NCBI RefSeq assembly: GCF_018326265.1
Contig: NZ_AP023360.1
Span: 2,533,501 to 2,597,500 of the forward strand
DNA from: Catellatospora sp. IY07-71
Lineage (GTDB): Bacteria; Actinomycetota; Actinomycetes; Mycobacteriales; Micromonosporaceae
Length of the DNA: 64,000 nt
Direction: 5' to 3'
How positions within the stretch are numbered: position 1 is the stretch's first letter; each line of letters opens with the position of its first letter. Of the stretch, positions 52,959 through 61,806 are shown piece by piece. Both the position numbers and the translations under genes were made by a program. The notes under the pieces were generated by a model. That model had not been told where the DNA came from, did not search any database, and saw only the letters and a program-made list of their open reading frames with translations.

Positions 52959-54560
52959 GTGCTGGAGGTCCTGGACATCGCGGCGGTGCGGCGCTGGAGC
53001 GGGCTGGCGGTCGCCGGCGTGCGACGGCATGAGCAGGCGCTGAACCAGCTGAACGTGTATCCGGTGCCCGACGGCGACACCGGCACCAACCTGCTGCTGA
53101 CGCTCACCGCGGCCGAGCAGGCGCTGGCCGGTCCGCTGGTCGAGCCACAGTCGGCCGGCGCCCTGCTGCGCGCCACGGCCCGGGGCGCGCTGATGGGCGC
53201 GCGCGGCAACTCCGGCGTCATCACCGCGCAGTGGCTGTCCGGGCTGGCCGACAGCCTGGACGGCGGGGGGCTGGCGCCCGCGCTGGACGCCGCCGCGAAG
53301 GCCGCGTACGCCGCCGTGGCCCGCCCCGTGGAAGGCACCATCCTCACCGTGGCCCGCGCGGCGGCCGACGCGGCGCACGGCGGCTCGGACGACGCCGAGG
53401 CGGTCCGCGCCGCGGTGCGGGGCGCGCGGGAGGCGCTGGCCCGTACGCCGGAGCAGCTGCCGGTGCTGGCTGCCGCCGGGGTGGTCGACGCCGGCGGGCA
53501 GGGCCTGGTGCTGCTGCTGGAGGCGCTGCTGGAGGCGCTGACCGGCGAGCACGACGAGAGCATGATCGACCCCGCCCCGCCCGGCCAGGACCATGCCGGG
53601 CACGAGCACGCCGGGCACGGGCACGGCGGCCACGCGCACGTGGCGGCGGCGTATCGCGGGCCCGCGTACGAGGTGCAGTTCCTGCTCGACACCGGGGCGG
53701 GCGAGATCGCGGACCTGCGGGCGGCGCTGGACCGGCTCGGCGACTCCCTGGTCATCGTGGGCGGTCCGGCGACCTGGCGGGTGCACGTGCACGTGGACGA
53801 CGCCGGGGCGGCGCTGGAGGCGGGGCTGGCGGCCGGGCGGCCGTACCAGATCCAGGTGACCCACCTGACCGCGCCGACCGCGGCGGGCGCGCCGCGGCGG
53901 CCCGATCCGACGGCCCGCGCGGTCGTCGTCACCGCCGCCGGGGACGGCATCGAGCAGCTGCTCACCGCCGAGGGCGCGGTCCCGGTCAGCGGCAACCCGT
54001 CGACCGCCGAGGTGCTCGACGCGATCCTGGCCACCGGCGCGGGCCGGGTGGCGGTGCTGCCCACCGACACGAACCTGCGGGCGGTGTGCCAGATGGCGGC
54101 CGAGGAGGCGTTCGGCGAGGGCGTGAAGGTGCGCGTCATCCCGACCCGCTCGCCGGTGCAGGCGCTGGCCGCGCTGGCCGTACGCGACCACGCCCGGCGC
54201 TTCGAGGACGACGTGATCGCGATGGCGGAGGCGGCGGGCGCGTGCCGCTCGGCCGAGGTGACCACCGCGAGCCGGGAGGCGCTGACGGTGGCCGGGCGCT
54301 GCCGCCCCGGCGACGTCATCGCCCTGGTCGAGGGTGAGGTCAACCTCATCGGCGCGGACCTGCCGACGGTATGCGCGCAGCTGCTGGACCGGATGCTCGC
54401 CAGCGGCGGCGAGCTGGTCACCCTGCTCACCGGCGCGCAGGCCCCGGACGGCCTGGTCGACGTGCTCACCGCGCACGTCGCGGCCCGCTGGCCGTTCGTC
54501 GAGGTGCACGCCTACGAGGGCGGCCAGCCGCACTACCCGCTCCTTGTCGGTGTGGAGTGA
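52959..54560 (+). CDS. DAK2-domain protein, fatty-acid kinase catalytic-subunit-like (FakA/YloV)
   Basis: About 533 residues from GTG 52959. 1-200: DhaL/DAK2 ATP-binding domain with LNVYPVPDGDTGTNLLLTL (metal Asps), GARGNSGVITAQWLSG, and VEGTILTVARAAADAA. About 205-230: a His-rich insertion (DHAGHEHAGHGHGGHAH) not typical of the family. 235-533: the two FakA C-terminal regions (YEVQFLLDT, VSGNPSTAEVLDAI). FakA phosphorylates fatty acids held by FakB partners; no fakB is nearby. Immediately upstream of recG, the same order as yloV-recG in Firmicutes. Confidence 0.88.
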   Translation: MLEVLDIAAVRRWSGLAVAGVRRHEQALNQLNVYPVPDGDTGTNLLLTLTAAEQALAGPLVEPQSAGALLRATARGALMGARGNSGVITAQWLSGLADSLDGGGLAPALDAAAKAAYAAVARPVEGTILTVARAAADAAHGGSDDAEAVRAAVRGAREALARTPEQLPVLAAAGVVDAGGQGLVLLLEALLEALTGEHDESMIDPAPPGQDHAGHEHAGHGHGGHAHVAAAYRGPAYEVQFLLDTGAGEIADLRAALDRLGDSLVIVGGPATWRVHVHVDDAGAALEAGLAAGRPYQIQVTHLTAPTAAGAPRRPDPTARAVVVTAAGDGIEQLLTAEGAVPVSGNPSTAEVLDAILATGAGRVAVLPTDTNLRAVCQMAAEEAFGEGVKVRVIPTRSPVQALAALAVRDHARRFEDDVIAMAEAAGACRSAEVTTASREALTVAGRCRPGDVIALVEGEVNLIGADLPTVCAQLLDRMLASGGELVTLLTGAQAPDGLVDVLTAHVAARWPFVEVHAYEGGQPHYPLLVGVE

Positions 54561-54572
54561 TGGAGTGAGCGC

Positions 54573-56789
54573 ATGACCACCATGGACGTCGACACCGACC
54601 TGTCCAAGCTGGTCGGGGAGAAGACCGCCAAGGCGCTCAAGACGCACCTCGACCTGTACACGGCCGGTGACCTGCTCTACCACGTGCCCCGGCGGTACGA
54701 CCAGCGCGGCGAGCACACCGACATGCGCACGCTGGAGCTCGGCGAAGAGGTGACGGTGCTCGCGCAGGTGCTGCGCACCACCACCCGGCCGATGCGGCAG
54801 CGGCGCGGCAGCATGCTGGAGGTCGTCGTCGGCGACGGCGCGGGCGGCCAGCTGGTGCTCACCTACTTCCAGCAGGCGTGGCGCGAGCGCGACCTGCGCC
54901 CCGGCCGCTGGGGCCTGTTCGCGGGCAAGGTGAGCGACTTCCGGGGCCGCCGCCAGCTCAACAGCCCCGAGTACGTGCTGCTCGACCAGGGCGCCGCCGA
55001 CGGCGAGGTGGCCGCCGAGGTCGAGGAGTTCGCCGGGGCGCTGATCCCGGTGTACCCGGCCGCGGCCGCCGTGCCGACCTGGGTGATCGCCCGCTGCGTA
55101 CGGATGGTGCTGGACACCGTCGCGATGCCGCCCGACGCCACGCCCTCCCGGACCCGCGCCGAGCGCAGGCTCGTCGACCTGGCCACCGCGCTCCGCGAGA
55201 TCCACCGGCCGTCCTCGAAGGAGATGCTCTACACCGCCCGCCGCAGGCTGGCCTGGGACGAGGCGTTCGCGGTGCAGCTGACCCTGGTCCGTCGCAAACG
55301 GGAGGCCGCCGCATGGCCCGCGAAGGCCCGGCCGCGCCGCGACGGCGGCCTGCTGGCCGGGTTCGACGCCGCGCTGCCGTTCACGCTCACCGACGGCCAG
55401 CTCGCCGTCGGCGAGGAGATCGCCGCGGACCTGGCCACCGCCCACCCGATGCACCGGCTGCTGCAGGGCGAGGTCGGCGCGGGCAAGACCCTGGTCGCGC
55501 TGCGGGCCATGCTCCAGGTCGTCGACGCGGGCGGCCAGGCCGCGCTGCTCGCTCCGACCGAGGTGCTGGCCGCCCAGCACCACCGCGGCATCACGAGGAT
55601 GCTCGGTGCCGCGGCCCGCGAGGACGCCGACACCCTGTTCGGCGCCGCGACCGCCGGCGACCGCCCCGGCACCGAGGTCGCCCTCGTGACCGGCTCGCAG
55701 GGGGCGGCTGCCCGGCGCAAGGTGCTGGCCAAGCTCGCCGACGGCTCGGCCGGGCTGGTCGTGGGCACCCACGCGCTGCTCTACGAGGGCGTCGACTTCG
55801 CCGACCTCGGCCTGGTCGTGGTGGACGAGCAGCACCGCTTCGGCGTCGAGCAGCGCGACGCGCTGCGCGCCAAGGCCGAGCAGCCGCCGCACGTGCTGGT
55901 CATGACGGCCACCCCGATCCCGCGTACGGTCGCCATGACCGTCTACGGCGACCTGGAGGTGTCGAGCCTGTCCCAGCTGCCGGGCGGGCGCTCGCCGATC
56001 GCCTCGCACGTGGTGCCGGTCGCGGAGAAGCCCGCGTTCCTGGACCGGGCCTGGCGCCGCGTCGTCGAGGAGGTCCAGCAGGGCCACCAGGCGTACGTCG
56101 TCTGCCCGCGTATCGGCGACACCGAGTCCGACGACGACACCCCGCCGCCGGACGACGCGGTCGAGGACTCCAAGCGCCCGCCGGTGGCCGTGCTGGAGGT
56201 CGCGCCGCTGCTCGCCGAGGGCCCGCTGCGCGGGCTGCGCATCGGCGTACTGCACGGGCGGCTGCCCGCCGACGAGAAGGACGCGGTGATGCGGTCGTTC
56301 GCGGCCGGGGAGATCGACGTGCTCGTCGCCACCACCGTGATCGAGGTCGGCGTGGACGTGCCCAACTCCACCGCGATGGTGATCCTCGACGCGGACCGGT
56401 TCGGCGTCTCGCAGCTGCACCAGCTGCGCGGCCGGGTGGGCCGGGGCTCCGCGCCGGGCCTGTGCCTGCTGGTCACCGAGGCCGTGGCGGGAACACCGGC
56501 CCGCGAGCGGCTGGACGCGGTCGCCTCCACCCTGGACGGCTTCCGCCTGGCCGAGCTGGACCTGGAGCAGCGCCGCGAGGGCGACGTGCTCGGCGCCGCG
56601 CAGTCCGGCCGCCGCTCCCACCTGCGCCTGCTGTCCCTGCTGCGCGACCGCGACCTGATCGGCGAGGCCCGCGCCGAGGCCGAGTCCCTCCTCACCGAGG
56701 ACCCCGACCTCTCCGCCCACCCCCTCCTGGCCGCGCAGATCACCCGCCTCGTCGACGCCGACCGCGCCGAATACCTCCACAAGGGCTGA
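54573..56789 (+). CDS. recG: ATP-dependent DNA helicase RecG
   Basis: Remodels stalled replication forks and Holliday junctions. 738 residues. N-terminal wedge/OB domain (YHVPRRYDQRGEHT, LTYFQQAWRERDLRPG), then helicase motifs: Walker A LLQGEVGAGKTLVALRAM near 300, DEQH box VVVDEQHRFGVEQR, TATPIPRTVAMTVYGDLEVS, VATTVIEVGVDVPNSTAMVILDADRFGVSQLHQLRGRVGRG. Slightly longer than E. coli RecG because of an acidic loop (TESDDDTPPPDDAVEDSK). ATG 54573 with GGAG upstream, 12 nt after the FakA-like stop. Confidence 0.97.
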   Translation: MTTMDVDTDLSKLVGEKTAKALKTHLDLYTAGDLLYHVPRRYDQRGEHTDMRTLELGEEVTVLAQVLRTTTRPMRQRRGSMLEVVVGDGAGGQLVLTYFQQAWRERDLRPGRWGLFAGKVSDFRGRRQLNSPEYVLLDQGAADGEVAAEVEEFAGALIPVYPAAAAVPTWVIARCVRMVLDTVAMPPDATPSRTRAERRLVDLATALREIHRPSSKEMLYTARRRLAWDEAFAVQLTLVRRKREAAAWPAKARPRRDGGLLAGFDAALPFTLTDGQLAVGEEIAADLATAHPMHRLLQGEVGAGKTLVALRAMLQVVDAGGQAALLAPTEVLAAQHHRGITRMLGAAAREDADTLFGAATAGDRPGTEVALVTGSQGAAARRKVLAKLADGSAGLVVGTHALLYEGVDFADLGLVVVDEQHRFGVEQRDALRAKAEQPPHVLVMTATPIPRTVAMTVYGDLEVSSLSQLPGGRSPIASHVVPVAEKPAFLDRAWRRVVEEVQQGHQAYVVCPRIGDTESDDDTPPPDDAVEDSKRPPVAVLEVAPLLAEGPLRGLRIGVLHGRLPADEKDAVMRSFAAGEIDVLVATTVIEVGVDVPNSTAMVILDADRFGVSQLHQLRGRVGRGSAPGLCLLVTEAVAGTPARERLDAVASTLDGFRLAELDLEQRREGDVLGAAQSGRRSHLRLLSLLRDRDLIGEARAEAESLLTEDPDLSAHPLLAAQITRLVDADRAEYLHKG

Positions 56790-56820
56790 CCGCCCCGGCC
56801 CCGGCCCCGGCTCCTGCTCC

Positions 56821-56898
56821 TTGATCGTCCGACTTGCCTGGCAGACGGGCGAATCTTGAGGCCGGATACGCCCATGTGCCTGGCAAGTCGGATGACCT
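56821..56898. repeat. GATCGTCCGACTTGCC hairpin family, copy 3
   Basis: TTGATCGTCCGACTTGCCTGGCA ... TGCCTGGCAAGTCGGATGACC with inner GGGCG / CGCCC. About 30 nt after the recG stop. Confidence 0.85.
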
Positions 56899-56909
56899 TG
56901 AACGCGAGG

Positions 56910-56940
56910 AAGGGGCGGGTCCCTATGGGACCCGCCCCTT
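56910..56940. terminator. Bidirectional terminator between recG and the LPxTG gene
   Basis: AAGGGGCGGGTCCC - TAT - GGGACCCGCCCCTT, 14-bp perfect arms. Confidence 0.85.
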
Positions 56941-56959
56941 CTCATCGGTCAGGTGACCG

Positions 56960-58729
56960 TCACACGTCGGTGAGGTTCAGCCGACGGCGGCGGGCCATCA
57001 TGTAGACCGCGAAACCGAGCGCGACCAGCAGCAGACCGGAGATCACGAAGATCGTGACGTTGGTACCGGTCACCGGCAGGCCCGGCTCGGGGGAGGGGGA
57101 CGCCGACGGGGACGGCGAGGGCTCGGTGCAGCCCTCGGGCTTGACCCACTCGACCTCGTCCACGACCTTGCCGTTCAGCGAGACGGTGACCTTGAGCGCG
57201 TCACCGGTCGCCTTGAACTCGACCTTCTTGCTGTCGCCCGGGTTCAGCGTGAAGCTGACGGCGTCGCCGGTGCTCGGGGTGAGCACGACGTCGGTCTTGC
57301 TGCCGTCCTGCGGGTTGTTCAGGTCGAAGACCAGGCCCTCACAGGTGTCGGTGACCTCGCCGCCGATCGGCTCGCAGCCGGCCGGCTTCTCCCAGGTGAT
57401 CGAACCGCGCTGCTCGCCGTTCACGGCCACGTGCACGACCAGGCCGTTCTCGCCGACCTCGAACTCGACCGTCTCGGAGGTGCCGGGCGCGACGGTCTTG
57501 CTGATCGCGTCGTCGGAACGGTCCTTGAGGGCCTGCTCGCTGGCGGCCGGGGTGGAGCCCGCGACCGGGGTCAGCACGACGGTCGCCTCGGCGCCGCCGG
57601 CCGGGTTGGTGATGGTGACGGTGAGCTTGTCACAGGTCTGGTCACTGGTGATCTCGACCGGGTGGCAGGCGGGGGAGTCGGTCCAGGAGTAGGTGCCCTT
57701 CTCGACCGCGTTGCCGCTCTCCGTCACGGTGATCGAGGACGACGCGCTGGCCGGCACGGTCACCACGACCGTGTTGCCCGCGGTGACCTCGACCGGGCCG
57801 CTGGTCCAGTCGCCCGCGCCCTTGACCTCGAACGAGGCGGCCTTGGTGGCGCCCTCGCCGTTGATCAGGGTGACCGTCACCACGCCGGTGCAGTCCGAGG
57901 CGAACGTGACGCTCGGCTTCGGAGTGTTCTTGACGCAGCTGCCGCTGAAGTTGACGACGTGCACCTCGGTGTCGGTCTTGGTCTGGAAGCGGTTGCGCTT
58001 CCACTCCAGCTCGACCTTCAGCCGCGCGGCCAGGGCGCTGCCCTCGACGACCTGGGTCGCCTCGACGGTCTTGCCGCCCGCGATCTTGTCGCCGTCCTTC
58101 AGGCCCTTGATGACGTTCTCGTTGGCGAGGGTCTGCCACTGGCCGTTGGCCTTCTTGACAGCGCTGCGCTCCGAGTCCGGGCCGTTCTGGGTGATGACGC
58201 TGGCCGTGGCCTCGTCGGTGTAGTGCTTGTTGGACACCAGCCAGGTGACGTTCCAGCTGCCGGTCTCGGGGTCGCAGACCGCGCTGCCGGTGATGCCGGC
58301 CTTGTGCTCACCGCACTTGTCGGCGTCGAGGTCGACGCTGCCCTTGTTGGTGGCCTTGTTGCCGTTGGTCCAGGTGCCCTTGACGGTCAGCTCTGCCTCG
58401 TCGGTGGACAGCGGCACGCGCTGCTCGCCGACCAGCTTGCCGTAGGTCCACTTGCCGTTCTTCTTGGTGCTCTTCGGCAGGGTCGCGCCGTCGACGATGT
58501 TCGTGATGGGAGTGTTCGGGTCGGCGGTCACGTCGATCGTGGCCGTCATGTCCGTTTCCCAGTTCTCGACGGTCCACGTGATGACCCACTCGTTGGGCGT
58601 GCACTGCGCGACGCCGGAGATGGTCGTGTGGTGCGCCTGAGCCGGGCTGGCCAGGGCCACCGCGCCCATGAGGCCGAGCGCGGCGCTGCCCGTGACGGCG
58701 AGCAGGCGGCGGAAGAGGGGACGTTTCAC
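56960..58729 (-). CDS. LPxTG-anchored repetitive surface protein
   Basis: 589 residues from GTG 58729 (GGAG upstream). Signal peptide 1-32 (basic KRPLFRR, hydrophobic core, ASPAQA-H cleavage). Two similar units start GVAQCTPNEWVITWTV and GSAVCDPETGSWNVTWLV; three later units each begin with a Cys-containing strand (FASDCTGVVTVTL, SDQTCDKLTVTI, TDTCEGLVFDL), probably immunoglobulin-like beta domains. Then a Pro/Ser stalk, LPVTG at about 551, a hydrophobic helix and RRRR, the sortase sorting signal. It should be covalently linked to the cell wall. No sortase gene is nearby. Function unknown; adhesion or coat roles are guesses. Confidence 0.85.
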   Translation of the reverse strand: MKRPLFRRLLAVTGSAALGLMGAVALASPAQAHHTTISGVAQCTPNEWVITWTVENWETDMTATIDVTADPNTPITNIVDGATLPKSTKKNGKWTYGKLVGEQRVPLSTDEAELTVKGTWTNGNKATNKGSVDLDADKCGEHKAGITGSAVCDPETGSWNVTWLVSNKHYTDEATASVITQNGPDSERSAVKKANGQWQTLANENVIKGLKDGDKIAGGKTVEATQVVEGSALAARLKVELEWKRNRFQTKTDTEVHVVNFSGSCVKNTPKPSVTFASDCTGVVTVTLINGEGATKAASFEVKGAGDWTSGPVEVTAGNTVVVTVPASASSSITVTESGNAVEKGTYSWTDSPACHPVEITSDQTCDKLTVTITNPAGGAEATVVLTPVAGSTPAASEQALKDRSDDAISKTVAPGTSETVEFEVGENGLVVHVAVNGEQRGSITWEKPAGCEPIGGEVTDTCEGLVFDLNNPQDGSKTDVVLTPSTGDAVSFTLNPGDSKKVEFKATGDALKVTVSLNGKVVDEVEWVKPEGCTEPSPSPSASPSPEPGLPVTGTNVTIFVISGLLLVALGFAVYMMARRRRLNLTDV

Positions 58730-58954
58730 ACGTGCTCCATGTGGTTCGTGGGACGAGGGTGAAGCGCGAAGCGACCGCCTGACCCTAGGGGAGCCCGCGC
58801 GGGGGTACACAGTCGTCATCCAGCCGGAACGTGAAACGTTGCCGAATCGTTATCGCATTTGTGTGACACCCGTGCTTTCGGTGGCGCTACGCGCACGAGC
58901 AGTTCATATCCGGTTCACCGGTCGGTGCACGGGGGTCGCCGAACGGGGATGCCG

Positions 58955-58960
58955 TAGCGT
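58955..58960 (+). promoter_or_regulatory. -10 box of leaderless promoter for rsmD
   Basis: TAGCGT followed by CGGGATC and GTG 58968; no SD. Confidence 0.5.
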
Positions 58961-58967
58961 CGGGATC

Positions 58968-59558
58968 GTGACGAGGATCGTGGCCGGCCGATTCGGCGGG
59001 CGCCGGCTGAACGCCCCCTCCGGCAGGGACACCCGGCCCACCTCCGACCGCGTACGCGAGGCGCTGTTCTCCGCCCTGGACGCGATGACCGAGCTCGCCG
59101 GGGCGCGGGTGCTGGACCTGTTCGCCGGCTCGGGCGCGGTCGGCCTGGAGGCGCTGTCGCGGGGCGCGTCGCACGTGCTGCTCGTCGAGTCGGACGCCAA
59201 GGCCGTCCGGGTGATCCGGGAGAACATCGCCGTGCTGGGCGCGGGCGCCGCGGCCCGGGTCGCCGCGGGCAAGGCGGGCACGGTGCTGGCCGCCGGTCCG
59301 GCCGACGGCGCCTACGACATCGTCTTCGCCGACCCGCCGTACGCCCTGTCCGAGGCGGAGCTGACCGGGGTGCTGGCCGCGCTGGCCGGGCACGGCTGGC
59401 TGGCCGAGGACGCGGTGCTGGTCGTGGAGCGGTCCAGCCGCTCGCCCGAGCCCACCTGGGTGGAGGGCGTCACTGGCGAACGCGGCCGCCGGTACGGCGA
59501 GACCGCGCTTTGGTACGGTCGCGCCGTTGCGCAGAGTGGCGTCACGGATGAAGGGTGA
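58968..59558 (+). CDS. rsmD: 16S rRNA (guanine(966)-N(2))-methyltransferase
   Basis: 196 residues from GTG 58968. [35 protein letters not shown] is the family N-terminus, the SAM site is [20 protein letters not shown], and the catalytic motif is FADPPYAL (DPPY, N2-guanine type). It methylates G966 of 16S rRNA. coaD starts 7 nt after its stop, the usual rsmD-coaD pair. Confidence 0.95.
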   Translation: MTRIVAGRFGGRRLNAPSGRDTRPTSDRVREALFSALDAMTELAGARVLDLFAGSGAVGLEALSRGASHVLLVESDAKAVRVIRENIAVLGAGAAARVAAGKAGTVLAAGPADGAYDIVFADPPYALSEAELTGVLAALAGHGWLAEDAVLVVERSSRSPEPTWVEGVTGERGRRYGETALWYGRAVAQSGVTDEG

Positions 59559-59565
59559 GCGGCTA

Positions 59566-60051
59566 GTGAGGCGTGCGGTCTGTCCCGGGTCGTTCGACCC
59601 GGTCACCCGGGGTCATCTGGACATCATCGACCGGTCGGCCCGGCTCTTCGACGAGGTCATCGTCGCCGTGCTGATCAACCAGAACAAGCAGGGCCTGTTC
59701 GAGGTCGAGGAGCGCCTCGAGATCCTGCGCGAGGTCACCAAGGCGCTGCCGAACGTCCGGATCGAGTCGTTCCGCGGCCTGCTGGTGGACTACTGCCGCG
59801 ACAACGACGCCCAAGTGGTGGTCAAGGGCATCCGCGCGGTCAGCGACTTCGACTACGAGCTGCAGATGGCCCAGATGAACATCGGCCTGTCCGGCGTCGA
59901 GACGCTGTTCATGCCGACGAACCCGCTCTATTCGTTCGTGGCGTCGAGCCTCGTCAAGGAGATCGCCAAGTGGGGCGGGGACGTCTCCTCCTTCGTCCCC
60001 GAGCTGGTGGAACGCCGGCTCCTGGAGAAGTTCCGCCCGGCCGGCGGCTGA
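59566..60051 (+). CDS. coaD: Phosphopantetheine adenylyltransferase
   Basis: Makes dephospho-CoA from 4'-phosphopantetheine and ATP. 161 residues, the standard length, from GTG 59566 with AAGGGTGAG upstream; in-frame ATGs further up would add a non-homologous tail. The nucleotidyltransferase motif is [47 protein letters not shown] and [18 protein letters not shown] complete the family signature. Confidence 0.96.
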   Translation: MRRAVCPGSFDPVTRGHLDIIDRSARLFDEVIVAVLINQNKQGLFEVEERLEILREVTKALPNVRIESFRGLLVDYCRDNDAQVVVKGIRAVSDFDYELQMAQMNIGLSGVETLFMPTNPLYSFVASSLVKEIAKWGGDVSSFVPELVERRLLEKFRPAGG

Positions 60052-60160
60052 AATCGCAGGTCGCGGCGGCGACTCGCCGCAGGGGTCCCCGGTCTGCCGC
60101 AGGGGTGGCCCGGGGACGCATCATGGTGTGGACATGACACTGGACAAGGAGTGACCGTCG

Positions 60161-60655
60161 GTGGACCCACTCGACCGTATTGACGACATCATCGCGATGG
60201 TGGAGGCCGCGCGATCGGTGCCGATGTCGCGCAACTGCATGGTCGACCGCGGTGAGCTGATCGGCGCGCTGGACCAGCTGCGGGCAGAGCTGCCCGGCGA
60301 GCTGCGCCGGGCTGCGGCGCTGCTCGAGGAGCGCGACAAGATCCTCGACGCCGGCCGGCGTGAGGCGGACCGCATCATGCACGAGGGTGAGCAGGAACAC
60401 GCGCGCCTGGTCTCTGTGAACGAGATCACCGTCTCGGCCGAGCACGAGGGCGCGCGCATCGTCGGCGAGGCCCGCGCCGAGGCGCAGCGCCTGCGCGAGG
60501 AGGTCGACGAGTACGTCGACACCGCGCTGGGCAACTTCGAGCAGTTCCTGACGCGTGCGCTCGCCTCCATCGAGCGTGGCCGCGACAAGATGCACGCGCT
60601 GCGTGAGATCGGCTCGTTCGTCCCCGGCGACGACGACCGTCCCCTTCCGTTCTGA
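60161..60655 (+). CDS. Coiled-coil cell-division protein, SepIVA/DivIVA-like
   Basis: 164 residues, almost all heptad coiled coil (about 25-145, ELRRAAALLEERDKILDAGRREADRIMHEGEQEHARLV). N-terminal MDPLDRIDDIIAMVEAARSVPMSRNCMVDRGEL is conserved among actinobacteria. The position next to DUF177-rpmF-rnc matches Rv2927c (SepIVA), a septum factor of mycobacteria, which is longer. GTG 60161 with AAGGAG at 60146-60151. Septal role is inferred from homology and context. Confidence 0.8.
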   Translation: MDPLDRIDDIIAMVEAARSVPMSRNCMVDRGELIGALDQLRAELPGELRRAAALLEERDKILDAGRREADRIMHEGEQEHARLVSVNEITVSAEHEGARIVGEARAEAQRLREEVDEYVDTALGNFEQFLTRALASIERGRDKMHALREIGSFVPGDDDRPLPF

Positions 60656-60791
60656 CCCGTCCGGCCCGCCGCACCGTCGCGGCGGCCGGCGGGACCCGCC
60701 GCGCGGCCCGGCCCGTTCGACGAGCATGGGCCGCTTCGGGTAATCTTCTACCTCGGCCTGCGACAACGGCCGCATTCCCGCTGCCTTCCCG

Positions 60792-61391
60792 ATGAAAGCC
60801 ATGGCTGAGCACTCGACCAAGCATCTTGATCCCCGCGCACCGCTCGTCCTCGACACGAGGGACCTGCCCCGAGGCGCGGGTGCGATGCGTACCCTCCATC
60901 GGGTGGTCCCCGCTCCGGCCGAGCTGGGACTGCAGCTGATCGGGGTGCCGGAGGGTGCCGACCTCACGCTGGACCTGCGGCTGGAGTCGGTGACCGAGGG
61001 AGTGCTCGTCTCCGGGACCGTCACCGGCCCCGTCGAGGGCGAGTGCGGCCGCTGCCTCACCGAGATCGGCTACGACCTCACGGTCACCATCCAGGAGCTG
61101 TTCGCCTACGAGGACAGCGCCACGGACGAGACCACCGATGAGGACGAGGTCGGGCGGCTGCAGGACGACATGATCGACCTGGAGCCGACGCTGCGGGACG
61201 CGGTCGTGCTGGCGCTGCCGGTCAATCCGCTGTGCCGGGAGGACTGCCCAGGCCTGTGCCCCGACTGCGGGGCGCGGTGGGACGAGCTGCCCGAGGATCA
61301 CCACCACGAGCAGATCGACCCGCGCTGGGCGAAGTTGAGCAAGCTGACCGGCTCATCCGGGCCGGACGAGCCGGCGGAGCCGGCGCCCTGA
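60792..61391 (+). CDS. DUF177/YceD-family protein
   Basis: 199 residues (ATG 60801 is an alternative start). LDPRAPLVLDTRDLPRGAGAMR at the N-terminus; four or more Cys as GECGRCLTEI and the C-terminal CREDCPGLCPDCGARW zinc-knuckle pattern, with an acidic stretch between. The family always precedes rpmF; in plants and E. coli it is tied to 23S rRNA accumulation and ribosome assembly. A TAATCT box at 60741-60746 may be the operon promoter. rpmF follows after 87 nt. Confidence 0.9.
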   Translation: MKAMAEHSTKHLDPRAPLVLDTRDLPRGAGAMRTLHRVVPAPAELGLQLIGVPEGADLTLDLRLESVTEGVLVSGTVTGPVEGECGRCLTEIGYDLTVTIQELFAYEDSATDETTDEDEVGRLQDDMIDLEPTLRDAVVLALPVNPLCREDCPGLCPDCGARWDELPEDHHHEQIDPRWAKLSKLTGSSGPDEPAEPAP

Positions 61392-61478
61392 TCGGTTCGC
61401 CGAACCGGGTGGGAGACGGCTGCGGCCGTACCGAGATAATGGTCGGCGACCAGCCGACTACTACTGAGGAGTAAGACA

Positions 61479-61652
61479 GTGGCAGTCCCGAAGCGCAAGA
61501 TGTCGCGCAGCAACACCCGTCACCGCCGGGCGCAGTGGAAGGTGAGCGCGGTCGCGACCGTCGCCTGCCCGCAGTGCAAGTCGGCCAAGCTGCCGCACGC
61601 CGCCTGCAGCGTCTGCGGTACGTACAACGGCCGCCAGGTCCTCGAGGTCTGA
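61479..61652 (+). CDS. rpmF: Ribosomal protein L32
   Basis: 57 residues: [21 protein letters not shown] core then [26 protein letters not shown], so two CxxC pairs bind zinc. GAGGAG at 61466-61471 selects GTG 61479. In the conserved order DUF177, rpmF, rnc. Confidence 0.97.
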   Translation: MAVPKRKMSRSNTRHRRAQWKVSAVATVACPQCKSAKLPHAACSVCGTYNGRQVLEV

Positions 61653-61695
61653 GCCTTCAGGCGATCCCGGTGCGCCGGGAAGCTGCGAAACGTCA

Positions 61696-61727
61696 CGTCG
61701 CCGGCTGGCAAGCGCCAGCCGGCGACG
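61696..61727 (+). terminator. Hairpin between rpmF and rnc
   Basis: CGTCGCCGGCTGGC - AAGC - GCCAGCCGGCGACG, 14-bp perfect arms, no T-tract. It may partly terminate the rpmF transcript or be an RNase III substrate ahead of rnc. Confidence 0.6.
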
Positions 61728-61806
61728 TCGCCGTACCAGAAGGGAGCCCGCGGAGCGGGCACCGCATGACGCTGCCGCCCCTGAGCCGCCGAGAGGGGTG
61801 GGTTTG

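Noticed and set aside
8854-56898. Insertion sequences or MITEs with a partner transposase
   Set aside because: No transposase, no target-site duplications that I can see, and the elements are short palindromes; called repeats instead.
52590-56945. 1451-codon open frame on the minus strand across the FakA-like gene and recG
   Set aside because: It is a GC-rich shadow frame; the plus-strand genes have full family signatures and the minus frame has none.
58730-58967. Extra gene in the gap between the LPxTG gene and rsmD
   Set aside because: No frame has a start signal; the gap holds only the two divergent promoters.
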